Positions 25,947 through 34,578 of a stretch of 64,000 bases of DNA are shown here, piece after piece (positions within the stretch are counted from its first letter, which is position 1; every line of letters begins with the position of its first letter). The position numbers were made by a program, and so were the translations under genes. The DNA comes from JAXGPX01 sp040766745 (GTDB taxonomy: Bacteria; Bacillota; Sulfobacillia; Fermentithermobacillales; Fermentithermobacillaceae): positions 639,737-703,736 of the forward strand of contig JAXGPX010000001.1 of NCBI GenBank assembly GCA_040766745.1. The letters are read 5' to 3'. Under the pieces are notes generated by a model. That model did no database searches. It saw only the letters and a list, made by a program, of their open reading frames with translations, and had not been told where the DNA came from.

Positions 25947-26318
25947 TCAACTCCCCGAATTCTCCTGAAGCCTTATGCTCTCGACGTTTACCGTTACTTT
26001 CTTTACTTTTAGGCCGGTAAACTTCTCTACGGTATATCGGACTTTATCCACGATCATCCTGGCAACTTCAGAAATTTTTATTCCATATCCGAGTATAACG
26101 AAAAGTTCTATGTAGACCTCATCACCATCAATGGAAACCGACACTCCCCTGGCCAGGTTCTCCCTGCCCAGAAGCTCAGACAGCCCGTCTGTCATCTTGC
26201 GGCCTGCCATGCCAACTACACCATAGCACTCTGTTGCCGAAGCGCCGGCAATGGTGGCAATAGCCTCTTCTGACAGGACCAACTTACCCATATCAGTTCG
26301 GATTTCCTTTCCAGTCAC
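25947..26318 (-). CDS. Asp23/Gls24 family protein (YloU)
   Basis: About 123 residues of the Asp23 domain: LSEEAIATIAGASATECYGVVGMAG, then DEVYIELFVILGYGIKISEVARMI and VKKVTVNVESIRL. The family includes envelope-stress proteins, and this short form is always next to fakA in Bacillota. GTG 26318 has GGAG 8 nt upstream; an in-frame GTG three codons earlier has no spacing from that site. Confidence 0.9.
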   Translation of the reverse strand: MTGKEIRTDMGKLVLSEEAIATIAGASATECYGVVGMAGRKMTDGLSELLGRENLARGVSVSIDGDEVYIELFVILGYGIKISEVARMIVDKVRYTVEKFTGLKVKKVTVNVESIRLQENSGS

Positions 26319-26488
26319 AGGTGACACTCCAATTTCTTTCCTTAAACATATAACCTATATACCACAACTACCTACTATCTTGCCACAGCAATCGATTTCA
26401 TGAAAGATCTCAACACCAATTCTACTGCAATTACCTGTGCTAAACCGGGCACCAATGGGACACGGCACTTCTCCTGATTCACGTTCTG

Positions 26489-26497
26489 TGCTAAAAT
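26489..26497 (+). promoter_or_regulatory. Extended -10 promoter for rpmB
   Basis: TGCTAAAAT (26489-26497) is an extended -10 box 35 nt before the rpmB GTG. The -35 region is poor. Confidence 0.35.
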
Positions 26498-26532
26498 AGG
26501 CGAGTCACAAGCTTTAAGGAGGTTGGAGCCAC

Positions 26533-26724
26533 GTGCCTAAATGTGAAATATGCGGCAAGACCAGAATAGTTGGGAACCGGGTCAGCCATTCCAACATAAA
26601 AACCAGACGAGATTGGGCCCCTAATGTGCAAAGAGTCCGTGCGGTAATTGGTAATACTACAAAGCGAATATATGTGTGTGCAAAGTGCCTCCGCAGCGGA
26701 AAAGTAAAGCGCGCCGCCAACTAA
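26533..26724 (+). CDS. rpmB: 50S ribosomal protein L28
   Basis: 63 residues. KCEICGKTRIVGNRVSHSN and a second CAKC pair form the Cys-containing (zinc) type of L28. The GTG start has AGGAGG 10 nt upstream. It is divergent from the Asp23-like gene and convergent with spoVM, the same order as Bacillus spoVM-rpmB-yloU. Confidence 0.95.
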   Translation: MPKCEICGKTRIVGNRVSHSNIKTRRDWAPNVQRVRAVIGNTTKRIYVCAKCLRSGKVKRAAN

Positions 26725-26742
26725 CATGGAGAACAACCGTTT

Positions 26743-26784
26743 GAGAAAAACACCTCTCAAGTTTGAAATCTGAGAGGTGTTAAT
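26743..26784. terminator. Bidirectional terminator between rpmB and spoVM
   Basis: 11-bp perfect arms at 26749-26759 and 26771-26781. On the minus strand a run of five T follows (end of spoVM transcript); on the plus strand a weaker TAATCTTTT follows (end of rpmB). Confidence 0.75.
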
Positions 26785-26806
26785 CTTTTGTTGACAGCCT
26801 ATTGAA

Positions 26807-26890
26807 CTAGGCACGGTATCCGAATATGCCTAGAACCAGGCGTACAAATCCAGACAGCAGTCTTGGAACCTTCACAACCCTTACCTTCAT
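26807..26890 (-). CDS. spoVM: Stage V sporulation protein M (27 residues)
   Basis: Found by reading the minus strand: 27 codons giving MKVRVVKVPRLLSGFVRLVL and then GIFGYRA. It matches the SpoVM pattern of a Lys/Pro start (K-x-P), L-x-G, V-R and L-G-x-F of the Bacillus 26-residue peptide. SpoVM is an amphipathic helix that marks the convex forespore membrane for coat assembly by SpoIVA. GGGAGG lies 11 nt upstream. It keeps the conserved place between rpe and rpmB and is followed by a terminator. Confidence 0.85.
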   Translation of the reverse strand: MKVRVVKVPRLLSGFVRLVLGIFGYRA

Positions 26891-26916
26891 TTTTCATTGA
26901 ACCTCCCAAGAACAGG

Positions 26917-27087
26917 TCACTTTTTCATTCTGGAACTCAAAATCCATGCTCCCGCCAAAAGGCCCGTTCCGGACAGGGCCCATAAAAACCAGGAAGGCAG
27001 TGCGATAATCAGGATAATAAGTCCACACATAGCCATTGCCAATGGCAAGATTTGAAATTGCCTAACCCGGCGAATTCGTAGTCTCAC
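26917..27087 (-). CDS. 56-residue membrane protein between rpe and spoVM
   Basis: From a GTG with GAGGGG 6 nt upstream. The first 12 residues are basic (MRLRIRRVRQFQ). Two hydrophobic stretches follow (about residues 13-35 and 38-50), and the end is SSRMKK. It looks like a small two-helix membrane protein. In Bacillus this slot holds thiN. I do not recognise the family; placement before spoVM hints at expression with the rpe operon or with sporulation. Confidence 0.6.
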   Translation of the reverse strand: MRLRIRRVRQFQILPLAMAMCGLIILIIALPSWFLWALSGTGLLAGAWILSSRMKK

Positions 27088-27137
27088 TCAAAACCCCTCG
27101 CATGCCTTCAATACCATTACTGCGTACACCAGTATAT

Positions 27138-27827
27138 TCAGTAGGTGGTAATTGTGCATCCTCTGAGTTTGCCAATGGCCGCGGCCATGTCCTCACTGGA
27201 GAAGACATAGCTACCTGAAACAAGGATGTCAGCACCTTTTTCAATCACACACCGGGAGTTGTCCGAGGTTATCCCGCCGTCTACCTCAATTTCTACAGGA
27301 AGTCCGGCTTTGTCTATGATCTGCCTTACGTGCTCAATCTTCCTGAGCATCCCGGGAATAAACGGCTGGCCGCCCCACCCGGGGTTAACTGTCATGATAA
27401 CTACCAGATCTGTCTCGTCAATCACATGTTCAATTACCTGAGGCGGAGTCGAAGGGTTAAGTGCAACACCGCTCCTACACCCTTTCTCTCTGATCAAGCG
27501 CAAAAACCTGTGCAGGTGAGGAGTTGCCTCTGCATGAATTGTTATGTACTCGGCGTAGTCACAAAACGCATCAATGCCCCACTCAGGATTCGATATCATT
27601 AGATGAATATCAAGCGGAAGCCCAATGCTGCCTAAGGCTTTGGCTACAGCCGGCCCAAAGGTAAGGTTAGGTACGAAGTGGCCGTCCATTATGTCAAGGT
27701 GCAGCAAATCTGCGCCTGCATCCTTAACCTCGTACACCTGGCGCCCTAATGCAAGCGGATTGGCAGACAATATTGATGGAGATATTTTTACAGGCCTTAA
27801 ACTCCGTAAACCCTTTGCGTTACTCAT
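27138..27827 (-). CDS. rpe: Ribulose-phosphate 3-epimerase
   Basis: About 229 residues of a TIM barrel: KISPSILSAN, HLDIMDGHFVPNLTFGP, VNPGWGGQPF and EVDGGI motifs with the catalytic Asp pair and metal His. It interconverts ribulose-5-P and xylulose-5-P. The ATG at 27827 overlaps the rsgA stop by about 8 nt. Confidence 0.95.
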   Translation of the reverse strand: MSNAKGLRSLRPVKISPSILSANPLALGRQVYEVKDAGADLLHLDIMDGHFVPNLTFGPAVAKALGSIGLPLDIHLMISNPEWGIDAFCDYAEYITIHAEATPHLHRFLRLIREKGCRSGVALNPSTPPQVIEHVIDETDLVVIMTVNPGWGGQPFIPGMLRKIEHVRQIIDKAGLPVEIEVDGGITSDNSRCVIEKGADILVSGSYVFSSEDMAAAIGKLRGCTITTY

Positions 27828-28698
27828 ATTTGAACTTCGCCCTTTCTGTTGCTTCGTCAAGAAGCACTAGGTAATTGCGATAACGTTCAGGTGAAATTTC
27901 CCCCTGGCTAAGGGCCTTTCTTACTTCGCACCGGTCCTCAGTCTTGTGGATGCACCTTGGAAAATGGCACAAAGAAGCATAACGGGCAATCTCGGGGTAC
28001 ATAAAACCCAATTCGTGAGGTTCAACTGAAACCAGATCAATTTTGGAAAACCCAGGGGTATCCGCAATGTAACCGTCCCTAGAGGCACGAAACAATTTGA
28101 CCCACTTGGTAGTATGACGGCCCCTTGCATCATCCGAAAGTGTTCCGGTAAGGAGTTTCACCCCGATAAGAGCTGAAATCAGCTTGGATTTGCCGGCCCC
28201 GCTTTGCCCTGCAAGGATCGTCACCTTCTCTTCAAGAAGGCCAACAAGCTCTTTCAGCCCAAGGCCTGTTACTGCAGATGTAACAACACACTGGTAACCG
28301 GCAGAAGAATAAATATCCCGAACCTTATCTATCTCATCCTGATCCTCTAGGTCTTGCTTATTAATGCATATAACGCCCTGAATACCTTGGGACTCCAATT
28401 GGACCAGTATCCTGTCGATGTACAAAAGATCTAGAGGAGGCCGGGTAATGGCAGTTACAACAATGGCTTGATCTACATTGGCTACAGGAGGCCGGACAAG
28501 CAAATTCCTCCGGTCCCTGATTCCGTCGACAACATAGACTCCCCCCGAATGAGAGATGCTGACAATATCACCTGCGTAGACCCGGGAACTATCCAACCTT
28601 AGGCGCCCCCGGAATGTGCAGGAGACTGTATCTTCTCCAAGGGCTACTCTGCATTCGGAAGAATGGACGCTGAGCACTCTGCCTATCAAGTAGACCAC
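27820..28698 (-). CDS. rsgA: Ribosome small-subunit GTPase RsgA
   Basis: 292 residues. An OB domain is followed by a circularly permuted GTPase (NKQD, then P-loop GQSGAGKSKLISAL, then DTPGF) and a zinc-binding C-terminal domain (CHFPRCIHKTEDRCEV). It checks late 30S assembly. GTG start behind GAGGTGTT. It lies between prkC and rpe as in Bacillus. Confidence 0.95.
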   Translation of the reverse strand: MVYLIGRVLSVHSSECRVALGEDTVSCTFRGRLRLDSSRVYAGDIVSISHSGGVYVVDGIRDRRNLLVRPPVANVDQAIVVTAITRPPLDLLYIDRILVQLESQGIQGVICINKQDLEDQDEIDKVRDIYSSAGYQCVVTSAVTGLGLKELVGLLEEKVTILAGQSGAGKSKLISALIGVKLLTGTLSDDARGRHTTKWVKLFRASRDGYIADTPGFSKIDLVSVEPHELGFMYPEIARYASLCHFPRCIHKTEDRCEVRKALSQGEISPERYRNYLVLLDEATERAKFKYE

Positions 28699-28709
28699 AA
28701 CACCTCTTT

Positions 28710-30560
28710 CTAAGGCTTGACTATTTCTTCACGGGCAAGCTCGCCGTCAAAATATATCTTCATTATGGCAACATTACCTTTATACTGAAACGAAACGTTT
28801 ATATTATCGCCTGGACTTTCGTTACGATCATGCCGTACAAGCTCGCCGTCAAGATCCATTACAACTACTCTTACGTTGACAGGGTTGGCCTTGTTGGGCA
28901 CCTTAATTTTCACTGTATGAGAATGTACAGGCTCCTGAGATCCCAGGGATATTGCAACAGCAACACGGGTCCGGATAGGCACTTCAGTGCCTTCCTCCGG
29001 GTTTTGGGAAATGATTGTCCCATAAGGAAGCTGCCCCGAAATCTGTGAAACCTCGCCCAGTTCCAGAAGGTTTTCTTCCAAAAGAGCACGGGCTTTATCC
29101 AGAGAAGGCAATCCAATCAACCGCGGAACCACTGCAGTTTCAGGTTCCTGCCCTAACGATACTATGAGGTCGACCCTTGTTCCAAGAGAAACTGACGTCC
29201 CTTCCCTGGGATTTTGCCCAATAACGTTGTCTTTTGGTACAGTAGGATGAAATACATTATCCACGTTTCCAAGCTGCAGCTGCCGGTTCTCCAATTCGAG
29301 CTGTGCCTCCCTGACGGTTTTGCTCCTAACGTCAGGCACCTCGGCAAACGACTCTCCCCTTGACAGGACATAATATATTTCGCGGCCCTTCTTGACCATT
29401 TCTCCGCCAAGGGGGCTTTGAGATATCACTGTATTTGCAGGATAATTGCTATCGTATTTCTCTGCAGACAGCTGAGGAATCAGCCCTTTTTCCCGTATTA
29501 ACGCCTGTGCCTCAATCTGAGGCTTCCCGACAACGTCTGGAACCTCCACGAGAGGTACTGCCATCCACTTGTTGAAGGCGTAAATTCCGTATGCAGCCGC
29601 CGCCAGCCCTATTATCACAAATACTGCGAAAATCTTAACTGCTGTACTGACTCGTGCTTTGGGCTTCTTCCGCCTGGCCAATCGCTCATCACCTTTTGCA
29701 GCAAATTCAGTCTCTGTCCTTTGAAACAGTGATAACCTGAGCTGCCTTATTGATTTTAACATTTCATCGGCAGACTGGAAGCGCATGTCAGGACTTTTCG
29801 CCAAGGCTTTCGCTATTAAGTTCTCTATTTCGACAGGTATTTCAGGATTCTTGTCACGGACTGCAGGAACCTTTGCTTCTACATGCTGCAAGGCTACAGA
29901 CACAGGACTGTCTCCTGTAAACGGAGGCTTTCCGGTGAGCATTTCGTAAAGGACTACCCCAAGAGAATAAAGATCGGACCTGGCAGAAACTACTCCGTTT
30001 CTAGCCTGCTCCGGAGACAAGTAAGAAGCTGAGCCAACCACTACATTCGTTGATGTATTAGATACCCCGCCCAGGGCTCTTGCAATCCCAAAATCAGCAA
30101 CTTTTACATGCCCAAGTGTAGTTATTAAAATATTCTGAGGCTTAATATCCCTGTGGATTATCTGGTTTGTGTGGGCGTGCGAAAGGCCAAGGCATATCTG
30201 GCCTGCAATATTCAAAGCTTCCTCTACTTCCAGCTTACCTTGCCTCGTAAGCTTGTCTCGCAACGTCTCACCTTCAACCAGTTCCATCACAATGAAATAC
30301 AAGCCCTGATCTTCACCGACGTCATAAATGCTTACTATGTTAGGGTGCGACAGCGATGCGGCAGCCTTGGCTTCCCGCCTGAACCTTCGCACAAAATCCT
30401 CGTCTTCGCTCATTTCAGGGCGCAAAACTTTGAGAGCTACATATCTGTCCAGCACCTTATCATTGGCTTTCCATACTACGCCCATGCCTCCGCCGCCAAT
30501 CCTCTCAAGAATTTCATAGCGGCCCATAATGCACTTGCCAATCATAGCTTTCTGGTTCAC
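28710..30560 (-). CDS. prkC: PASTA-domain Ser/Thr protein kinase PrkC
   Basis: 616 residues. The kinase domain (about 10-275) has GGGGMGVVWKA, ALKVLR, HRDIKPQN, DFGIARA and GSASYLSPEQA. A single membrane helix near residues 310-330 is followed by three PASTA repeats (about 338-405, 406-475, 476-540) and a C-terminal beta domain of about 70 residues. Outside the cell PASTA binds muropeptides; the kinase controls growth and germination. The ATG overlaps the stp stop (ATGA). Confidence 0.95.
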   Translation of the reverse strand: MNQKAMIGKCIMGRYEILERIGGGGMGVVWKANDKVLDRYVALKVLRPEMSEDEDFVRRFRREAKAAASLSHPNIVSIYDVGEDQGLYFIVMELVEGETLRDKLTRQGKLEVEEALNIAGQICLGLSHAHTNQIIHRDIKPQNILITTLGHVKVADFGIARALGGVSNTSTNVVVGSASYLSPEQARNGVVSARSDLYSLGVVLYEMLTGKPPFTGDSPVSVALQHVEAKVPAVRDKNPEIPVEIENLIAKALAKSPDMRFQSADEMLKSIRQLRLSLFQRTETEFAAKGDERLARRKKPKARVSTAVKIFAVFVIIGLAAAAYGIYAFNKWMAVPLVEVPDVVGKPQIEAQALIREKGLIPQLSAEKYDSNYPANTVISQSPLGGEMVKKGREIYYVLSRGESFAEVPDVRSKTVREAQLELENRQLQLGNVDNVFHPTVPKDNVIGQNPREGTSVSLGTRVDLIVSLGQEPETAVVPRLIGLPSLDKARALLEENLLELGEVSQISGQLPYGTIISQNPEEGTEVPIRTRVAVAISLGSQEPVHSHTVKIKVPNKANPVNVRVVVMDLDGELVRHDRNESPGDNINVSFQYKGNVAIMKIYFDGELAREEIVKP

Positions 30561-31330
30561 CCTACCTCACCCCTCAGGAGATCCCGTGCCTGTACTGCCT
30601 TGGGCCAGAGCAGGATTACCGTAATATTATCGTAACCACCCCGGCTGTTTGCGAGATCAACAAGTCTCTCCGGAACCTCGTCCTTTTCGTACTGGCAGGC
30701 AATATCAGAGATCTCGTCAGATGATACAAGGCTCGTAAGCCCATCTGTACACAAGACAACTATGTCATTAGGCAGTAGATGCTCTTCGTAGATAGCCACG
30801 TTGATTTCCTGCTGGGTACCCAAAGCCGCAGTCAAGACATTCCGCCCTGGATGCCTCATGGCATCTTCCTCTGTTATGGTTCCGTTTCTAACCAGTTCTC
30901 CAGATACAGAATGATCGTCGGTTACCCGCCGTATCTGTCTGCTGGAAATTATGTAGGCTCGGCTGTCGCCTATGTGGCCAAAATATACTTTGGATTCTTC
31001 TTGGTCAATCATAGCACAGGTAAGTGTAGTTCCCATCCCCACAACACCGCTTTTGCGGGCGCTGCTTTCAAGGATTTTGCCGTTGGCGCAGATGACGGCC
31101 TTTCGCAATACATCCTGGGGCTTGTCTTCAAATAAGGATCCAGAAACATACTCGCTTATCGACTTGACAGCAAGGGCCGAGGCAATTTCGCCTCCGTCAC
31201 GGCCGCCAATCCCATCTGCAACCATGGCTAACCACATCTGTTTCCCTGTTCGTGGCAGGCAAGTGACCAGCCAAGAATCTTCATTTTCAGGCCTAATCAA
31301 GCCCCGGGATGTTTCAGCTCTCCACTCCAA
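30557..31330 (-). CDS. PP2C-family protein phosphatase (Stp/PrpC)
   Basis: About 257 residues. Metal-site motifs are RPENEDSW, DGIGGRDGGEIAS, GHIGDSRAYI, TDGLT and YDNITVIL. It reverses PrkC phosphorylation. The TTG at 31330 has GGGAGG 8 nt upstream and is slightly preferred over ATG 31336. Confidence 0.93.
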   Translation of the reverse strand: MEWRAETSRGLIRPENEDSWLVTCLPRTGKQMWLAMVADGIGGRDGGEIASALAVKSISEYVSGSLFEDKPQDVLRKAVICANGKILESSARKSGVVGMGTTLTCAMIDQEESKVYFGHIGDSRAYIISSRQIRRVTDDHSVSGELVRNGTITEEDAMRHPGRNVLTAALGTQQEINVAIYEEHLLPNDIVVLCTDGLTSLVSSDEISDIACQYEKDEVPERLVDLANSRGGYDNITVILLWPKAVQARDLLRGEVG

Positions 31331-31369
31331 GGTCATTCCCTCCTGACTACCAGCCTTACGTGCTAAAGT

Positions 31370-32401
31370 TCAGGTAATTACGCGGCGGAGCTGCCCGCAG
31401 GCAGCCTTAATGTTGCCTCCTAATCTTCGACGTACTGTTACCTTTACACGGTTCCTTTCAAGGGTACTCACAAAATCGAGTATCGTTCCAGGTTCACTCT
31501 CCTGCAAGTGTACACCTGGGACCGGATTCCAAGGAATGATGTTTACCAGGCAATCGATACCGTTTACCAAATTCGCCAACTTGATTGCATCTTCCTTGGA
31601 GTCATTGACGCCCTTGAGCATCATATATTCAAAAGTCACGCGCTGGCCTGTAACACCTGCAAAATACTTTACTGCACTGATAATCTCTTTCAACGGATAC
31701 ACACGGTTTACAGGTATCAGCTCACTTCTTGTCTCATCAGAAGCTGCGTGCAAAGACAATGCCAAGCGAACGCCGTTGGAATCCACGGCGAATTTTCTGA
31801 TTGCACCTGGAATCCCAACAGTCGACACCGTAATTTTCCTTCTTGACATGTCATATGTTTCTTCCTTACACAACATGTCTATTGAACCGAGGACTGCTTC
31901 ATAGTTAAAAAAGGGTTCTCCTGTCCCCATGAAAACAATTCTGCTTAACCTTTGATTGCTATGCCGGCACATACCCAGGAACTGGTCGAGAATCTCACCT
32001 TTGGTAAGATTCCGTTGAAATCCTAATTTTCCAGACGCACAAAACACACATCCGACAGGACAACCTGCTTGAGTAGACAAACAGCCGGTGAGGCCATACT
32101 TATATTCAAGCAACACCGATTCTGCCAGAGGGTTTCCGTAAATACCCCACAGGTATCTTTTCGACCTGTCTGATTTCTGCTCCTGCAATGTTACAAGGCT
32201 GAGCCTGCTAAACTCTGTATTCTCAGCCAAATAAGCCCTCAAATCCTTGGGCAAATCAGTCATGTCATCGTAAGACAATGCGAACTTCCTGTATATCCAG
32301 GCAACTACCTGTTTGGCTCTGTAGGGCTGAAACCCCTGTCCGGCAATAATACTGTCAATTTCCTCCAATTCAAGATCCAAAATATGAGGCCTTTCCGGCA
32401 T
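31370..32401 (-). CDS. rlmN: 23S rRNA/tRNA (adenine-C2)-methyltransferase RlmN
   Basis: 343 residues. Radical SAM CxxxCxxC is in GCPVGCVFCASGKLGF (about residue 115). GTGEPFFNY and a C-terminal Cys (AACGQLRR) provide the methyl-carrying cysteine. It methylates A2503 of 23S rRNA and A37 of some tRNAs. GAGGTG lies 10 nt upstream. Confidence 0.95.
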   Translation of the reverse strand: MPERPHILDLELEEIDSIIAGQGFQPYRAKQVVAWIYRKFALSYDDMTDLPKDLRAYLAENTEFSRLSLVTLQEQKSDRSKRYLWGIYGNPLAESVLLEYKYGLTGCLSTQAGCPVGCVFCASGKLGFQRNLTKGEILDQFLGMCRHSNQRLSRIVFMGTGEPFFNYEAVLGSIDMLCKEETYDMSRRKITVSTVGIPGAIRKFAVDSNGVRLALSLHAASDETRSELIPVNRVYPLKEIISAVKYFAGVTGQRVTFEYMMLKGVNDSKEDAIKLANLVNGIDCLVNIIPWNPVPGVHLQESEPGTILDFVSTLERNRVKVTVRRRLGGNIKAACGQLRRVIT

Positions 32402-32490
32402 TCTTCAATCACACCTCTACTTTGCCAAGATGGCTAAACGAAACCATCTGCCAATTTCTACCTGAAAGAGTTTGTATCAATGCTGCAAAT

Positions 32491-33831
32491 TCAACCAATT
32501 GCCTTTGCTACGAAAAACCCGTCTGTTCCGTGAACATGAGGCAGAACATGCATGTATCCGCCTTTTGTGCTCACCTTCGGCGAAATATGGCCTGGGCCAA
32601 AGGTTACTTCAGTTACAGGCACTACAGCGCGTAAATTGTGCTTCTTAACAAAGTTACCCCACACAGCCTCATTCTCTTCATGGGTCAAAGTGCAAGTAGA
32701 ATAAACCAGAGTGCCTCCGGATTTCAAGAACCCCCTGGCAACATTCAATATTTCCGCCTGGCGTTTGGCCATTTGGGGGATATCAGACTCCCGTCTTCGC
32801 CATTTTATATCCGCATTTTTGGCGATTACTCCCAGGCCTGAGCAAGGAGCATCTACCAGTATTTTATCGTACTTTAGAGGCAACCCTCTTTCCCTTAATC
32901 CAGACTCGACGGCCGCTTCACTAGTAGCATCTACAACAGCCGTGGCCACGTTGTTCAAACCAAGCCGCCTACATGACTGTGATATCATGTCTGCACGGCC
33001 GGAGTCCACATCAGACGCAACTACAAAACCATTGTCCGATACTATCTCTGCAAGGTGAGTAGTTTTCCCTCCTGGTGCGGCACATACATCCCACACAACG
33101 TCTCCTGGCTCAGGTGCCAAAGCAAGGGTTGCCAGCATTGCGCCTTCATCCTGCACCGCAAAAAGGCCTTGATCATACCCTGGGAACTCCTCAACAGCAC
33201 GCCCTTTGTCTACCTTAATTGAAATATCAAGATTTCCGGGCTGAGCCAAATAGCCCTTGTCCTGGAACAGCTTCAGGAGTGAATCTCGATCCACCTTCGT
33301 TGTATTAGCCCTCAAAGTGATAGGCTGAGGCTGGTTTTGAATCTTCAGAAGTGAAAGGCTCTGTGTATTTCCAAAATACCGGAAGTACCGGCCTACAATC
33401 CAATCAGGAAAAGAATATCTAACAGCTGCATAGTCCTCAAGATGTGTATCTATCGAAGGCATCTCAATGTGGCCCCGGTTTCTTGATATAGTCCTGAGGA
33501 CGCCGTTTACGAACCCACGCTCGCCCTTGCTGCCCAGACACCGGACAATCGAATCAATGGCCGCATATGGAGGAAGACCCATAAGAATCATCTGGTAAAC
33601 CCCAAGCCTTAGGGCACTTAGTACTTTGGGCGAAAGCCTTTCCACAGGCCTGTGGCAGAAAAAAGAAACGTAGTAGTCCAAAAACCTTTTCCATCTCTCG
33701 ACACCTGTAACCAGTTCCTTAACCAAAGCCCTGTCCCTTTTGTCAAGACTTTCTAAAGCATGAGAAACGCCCGGAGGGCCACTTTGCGATCCTAGAATAT
33801 CAAGGGCAATCCCCCGGGCGCACTTGCCCAA
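32491..33831 (-). CDS. rsmB: 16S rRNA (cytosine-C5)-methyltransferase RsmB
   Basis: 446 residues. An N-terminal NusB-like RNA-binding domain (about 1-130) is followed by a Rossmann methyltransferase with DVCAAPGGKTTHLAE, DAPCSGLG and the catalytic Cys in YSTCTLTHEENE. It methylates C967 of 16S rRNA. TTG start with GGGAGG 11 nt upstream, immediately after yugP. Confidence 0.95.
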   Translation of the reverse strand: MGKCARGIALDILGSQSGPPGVSHALESLDKRDRALVKELVTGVERWKRFLDYYVSFFCHRPVERLSPKVLSALRLGVYQMILMGLPPYAAIDSIVRCLGSKGERGFVNGVLRTISRNRGHIEMPSIDTHLEDYAAVRYSFPDWIVGRYFRYFGNTQSLSLLKIQNQPQPITLRANTTKVDRDSLLKLFQDKGYLAQPGNLDISIKVDKGRAVEEFPGYDQGLFAVQDEGAMLATLALAPEPGDVVWDVCAAPGGKTTHLAEIVSDNGFVVASDVDSGRADMISQSCRRLGLNNVATAVVDATSEAAVESGLRERGLPLKYDKILVDAPCSGLGVIAKNADIKWRRRESDIPQMAKRQAEILNVARGFLKSGGTLVYSTCTLTHEENEAVWGNFVKKHNLRAVVPVTEVTFGPGHISPKVSTKGGYMHVLPHVHGTDGFFVAKAIG

Positions 33832-33833
33832 TA

Positions 33834-34514
33834 TCAGTCACGCCTCCCACGCAGCATCATAAGTCTCATAAACTGCCCCAAAGCCACTGCAGTAGCAGCC
33901 ACATAAGTAAGGGCCGCTGCATTGAGCATGTTGCCAACAGGCACAGCTTCTGCCCCGGATACAAAACCGGTGCTTTCTAACATGCTCAGGGCACGTTTGG
34001 ATGCATCGTATTCTACAGGCAAAGTTATTGCCTGGAAAATCACTGCACCAAGAAAAAACAAAAGGCCAATATCCATCAGAAAACCGGATCTCAGAAAGAA
34101 CCCAAGTAGAAACAAAGGAAATGCCGCACTGGATGTGAACTGGGCTACAGGCACCAAACCGTTCCTTATAGCAAGAGGAGCATATCCTGTTCCATGCTGA
34201 ACCGCATGGCCCACCTCATGGGCTGCAATTCCAAGGGCTGCCACAGAGGAACTCTCATACACACCAGACGAAAGCCGCAAAGTCTTGTTTCTGGGATCGT
34301 AATGGTCTGTTAGGTTCCCTGCCACCTTCTCGATCCTTACGTCCCCAAGGCCTGCTTCCCTAAGAAGTGAAGCAGCCACTTCATAGGCAGGCACGCCTCT
34401 TTTGGTGTATAGCCGTGAATAAGTCTCATAGGATGAACGAACTCTGCCTTGAGCCCATAGGGCGAATATGAAAGCCGGCAGTACGAAAATGAAATAACCT
34501 GGATCCCAAACCAT
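33834..34514 (-). CDS. YugP-type membrane zinc metallopeptidase
   Basis: 226 residues. An N-terminal membrane helix is followed by HEVGHAVQHGTGYAP with the HExxH zinc site (about residue 103). Hydrophobic segments lie near residues 125-170 and 195-215. Family YugP/DUF4324-like membrane peptidases are common in Bacillota; substrate unknown. GAGGAGG precedes the ATG, and the def-fmt terminator lies just upstream. Confidence 0.88.
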   Translation of the reverse strand: MVWDPGYFIFVLPAFIFALWAQGRVRSSYETYSRLYTKRGVPAYEVAASLLREAGLGDVRIEKVAGNLTDHYDPRNKTLRLSSGVYESSSVAALGIAAHEVGHAVQHGTGYAPLAIRNGLVPVAQFTSSAAFPLFLLGFFLRSGFLMDIGLLFFLGAVIFQAITLPVEYDASKRALSMLESTGFVSGAEAVPVGNMLNAAALTYVAATAVALGQFMRLMMLRGRRD

Positions 34515-34545
34515 TATGCCCTTCCCTCCTCACAAATAGATAGTA

Positions 34546-34578
34546 TAAAACATGCCCTATAGAAGCACATAGGGGCAT
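34546..34578 (-). terminator. Terminator after def-fmt
   Basis: The arms 34569-34578 and 34552-34560 (ATGCCCCTAT/ATAGGGCAT, one bulge) are followed on the minus strand by GTTTTAT. The stem overlaps the fmt stop codon. Confidence 0.55.
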
